A stretch of DNA of 5,446 nt from an uncultured Bacillota bacterium (lineage in GTDB: Bacteria; Bacillota_I; Bacilli_A; RF39; UBA660): contig CAOJZR010000056.1 of NCBI GenBank assembly GCA_948466105.1, positions 1-5,446 on the forward strand. The letters run 5' to 3'. The position numbers and the translations under genes are program-made. Shown here piece by piece: positions 5,113 to 5,446 of the stretch. The notes below the pieces were generated by a model that was not told the origin of the DNA, did no database searches, and saw only the letters and a program-made list of their open reading frames with translations. Within the stretch, counting starts at the first letter, position 1. Each line of letters starts with the position of its first letter.

Positions 5113-5314
5113 CTGTATCAAAACCATATTTACGATTGAATTTTTCAACTTGGCCTTTTTTTACAGTCTTTCCTTGTTCACCTGTAAAAAATGGATGACA
5201 TTTATTACATACTTCTAAATGTAGATTTTCTTTATTTGACATTACAGTAAAAGTATTGCCACATGCACAAGTAACATTTGTTTCAACGTATTTTACATTT
5301 GTTTCTTTTGCCAC
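5099..5314 (-). CDS. rpmE: Ribosomal protein L31 (bL31, zinc-binding type)
   Basis: L31 is a 50S subunit protein near the intersubunit bridge. The 71 residues contain CACGNTF (16-22) and CNKCHPFFTGEQ (36-47), so all four zinc-ligand cysteines (16, 18, 36, 39) are present. This is the zinc-containing RpmE rather than the zinc-free RpmE2/YtiA form. FNRKYGF near the end is typical. The N-terminus (MAKETNVKYVETNV) differs from the usual MK.GIHP.Y form: the conserved Ile-His-Pro is missing and a few residues are added. The start is GTG at 5312-5314, with a strong RBS GGAAGGAGAG five bases upstream. A good sigma-A promoter (5369-5397) and a leader hairpin (5331-5351) precede it. A terminator at its stop codon suggests mostly monocistronic expression. 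Confidence 0.95.
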   Translation of the reverse strand: MAKETNVKYVETNVTCACGNTFTVMSNKENLHLEVCNKCHPFFTGEQGKTVKKGQVEKFNRKYGFDTEKAD

Positions 5315-5330
5315 TTTTTCTCTCCTTCCG

Positions 5331-5351
5331 CCATGACAACATATGTCATAG
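5331..5351 (-). promoter_or_regulatory. Hairpin in the rpmE 5' leader, possible L31 autoregulatory element
   Basis: On the minus strand CTATGACA and TGTCATGG form a stem of eight pairs including one G-U, with a five-base loop (inner arms 5344-5349 and 5333-5338). It lies between the predicted transcription start (about 5362) and the RBS, with the RBS beginning a base or two after the stem. Ribosomal-protein leaders for L31 have been proposed in Firmicutes. Whether this belongs to that class cannot be told from one sequence. As DNA, the same dyad could also be an operator, but it does not look like a known Zur site. Confidence 0.45.
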
Positions 5352-5368
5352 AAATTTAAGTCATAAGT

Positions 5369-5397
5369 ATTATAACAACTTTTATTTTGTTTTGCAA
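5369..5397 (-). promoter_or_regulatory. Sigma-A promoter of rpmE
   Basis: The minus strand shows TTGCAA (5392-5397), an exact 17-base spacer and a perfect TATAAT (5369-5374). The predicted start is near 5362, giving a leader of just under 50 bases. It is the best housekeeping promoter in the window. Confidence 0.75.
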
Positions 5398-5446
5398 CTC
5401 CTTTTAATCATTTCGATTTAAAATACTTAGTAAATTTAAGAAGATA

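Noticed and set aside
5404..5446. C-terminal end of an upstream gene such as rho
   Set aside because: Two different frames are open from the right edge to stops at 5404 and 5408, each only 12-13 codons long, and neither tail is recognisable.
1..5446. CRISPR array, tRNA, rRNA, insertion sequence or phage genes
   Set aside because: No regularly spaced repeats, cloverleaf-like segments, transposase or integrase reading frames or terminal repeats were seen on either strand.

Overview
The window is a very AT-rich piece of a spore-forming Firmicutes-type chromosome, and every gene in it lies on the minus strand. The proteins resemble Bacilli-class homologues (Mbl, SpoIIID, SpoIIQ, SpoIID, YwzB/DUF1146), but the base composition, A/T homopolymer runs and compact spacing point to an AT-rich lineage outside Bacillus proper, perhaps an Erysipelotrichia-, Turicibacter- or RF39-like gut bacterium. 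That placement is inference. All tryptophans I checked are TGG and the stops are TAA, TAG and one probable TGA, so nothing requires the mycoplasma code. Three genes start with non-ATG codons (GTG for rpmE, TTG for spoIIID by my reading, TTG for the leftmost gene).

In order of transcription (right to left): a sigma-A promoter and a short 5' leader with a hairpin precede rpmE (ribosomal protein L31). A terminator-like hairpin spans the rpmE stop codon. A RpiB-family sugar-phosphate isomerase follows and overlaps, by ATGA, a two-helix membrane protein of the YwzB/DUF1146 family. Next come spoIID, spoIIQ, spoIIID and mbl, ending in an AT-rich hairpin plus U-run. After a 182-base gap a further minus-strand gene starts with TTG and runs off the left edge of the window. 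It encodes at least 381 residues of an exported protein with a wall-hydrolase-like segment followed by a cysteine-pair-rich region.

Functionally the centre of the window is a sporulation and cell-shape block. SpoIID is a peptidoglycan lytic transglycosylase of the engulfment machinery. SpoIIQ is the forespore membrane protein with a degenerate LytM domain, part of the intercellular channel. SpoIIID is the mother-cell transcription regulator. Mbl is an actin-like organiser of cell-wall synthesis. In Bacillus the same genes occur in the same relative order but spread over a longer region; from memory, upp, glyA, the atp operon, ywmB and murA lie between them there. Here they are packed into about 4 kb.

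Most notable points: the edge gene with 15 cysteines on an exported protein; SpoIIQ lacking both residues of the first metal-ligand motif; RpiB with Asp in place of the usual ring-opening His; and several small regulatory structures. The rightmost 49 bases (5398-5446) hold no identifiable gene. Two reading frames there end at 5404 and 5408, and either could be the tail of an upstream gene, but nothing in them is recognisable.
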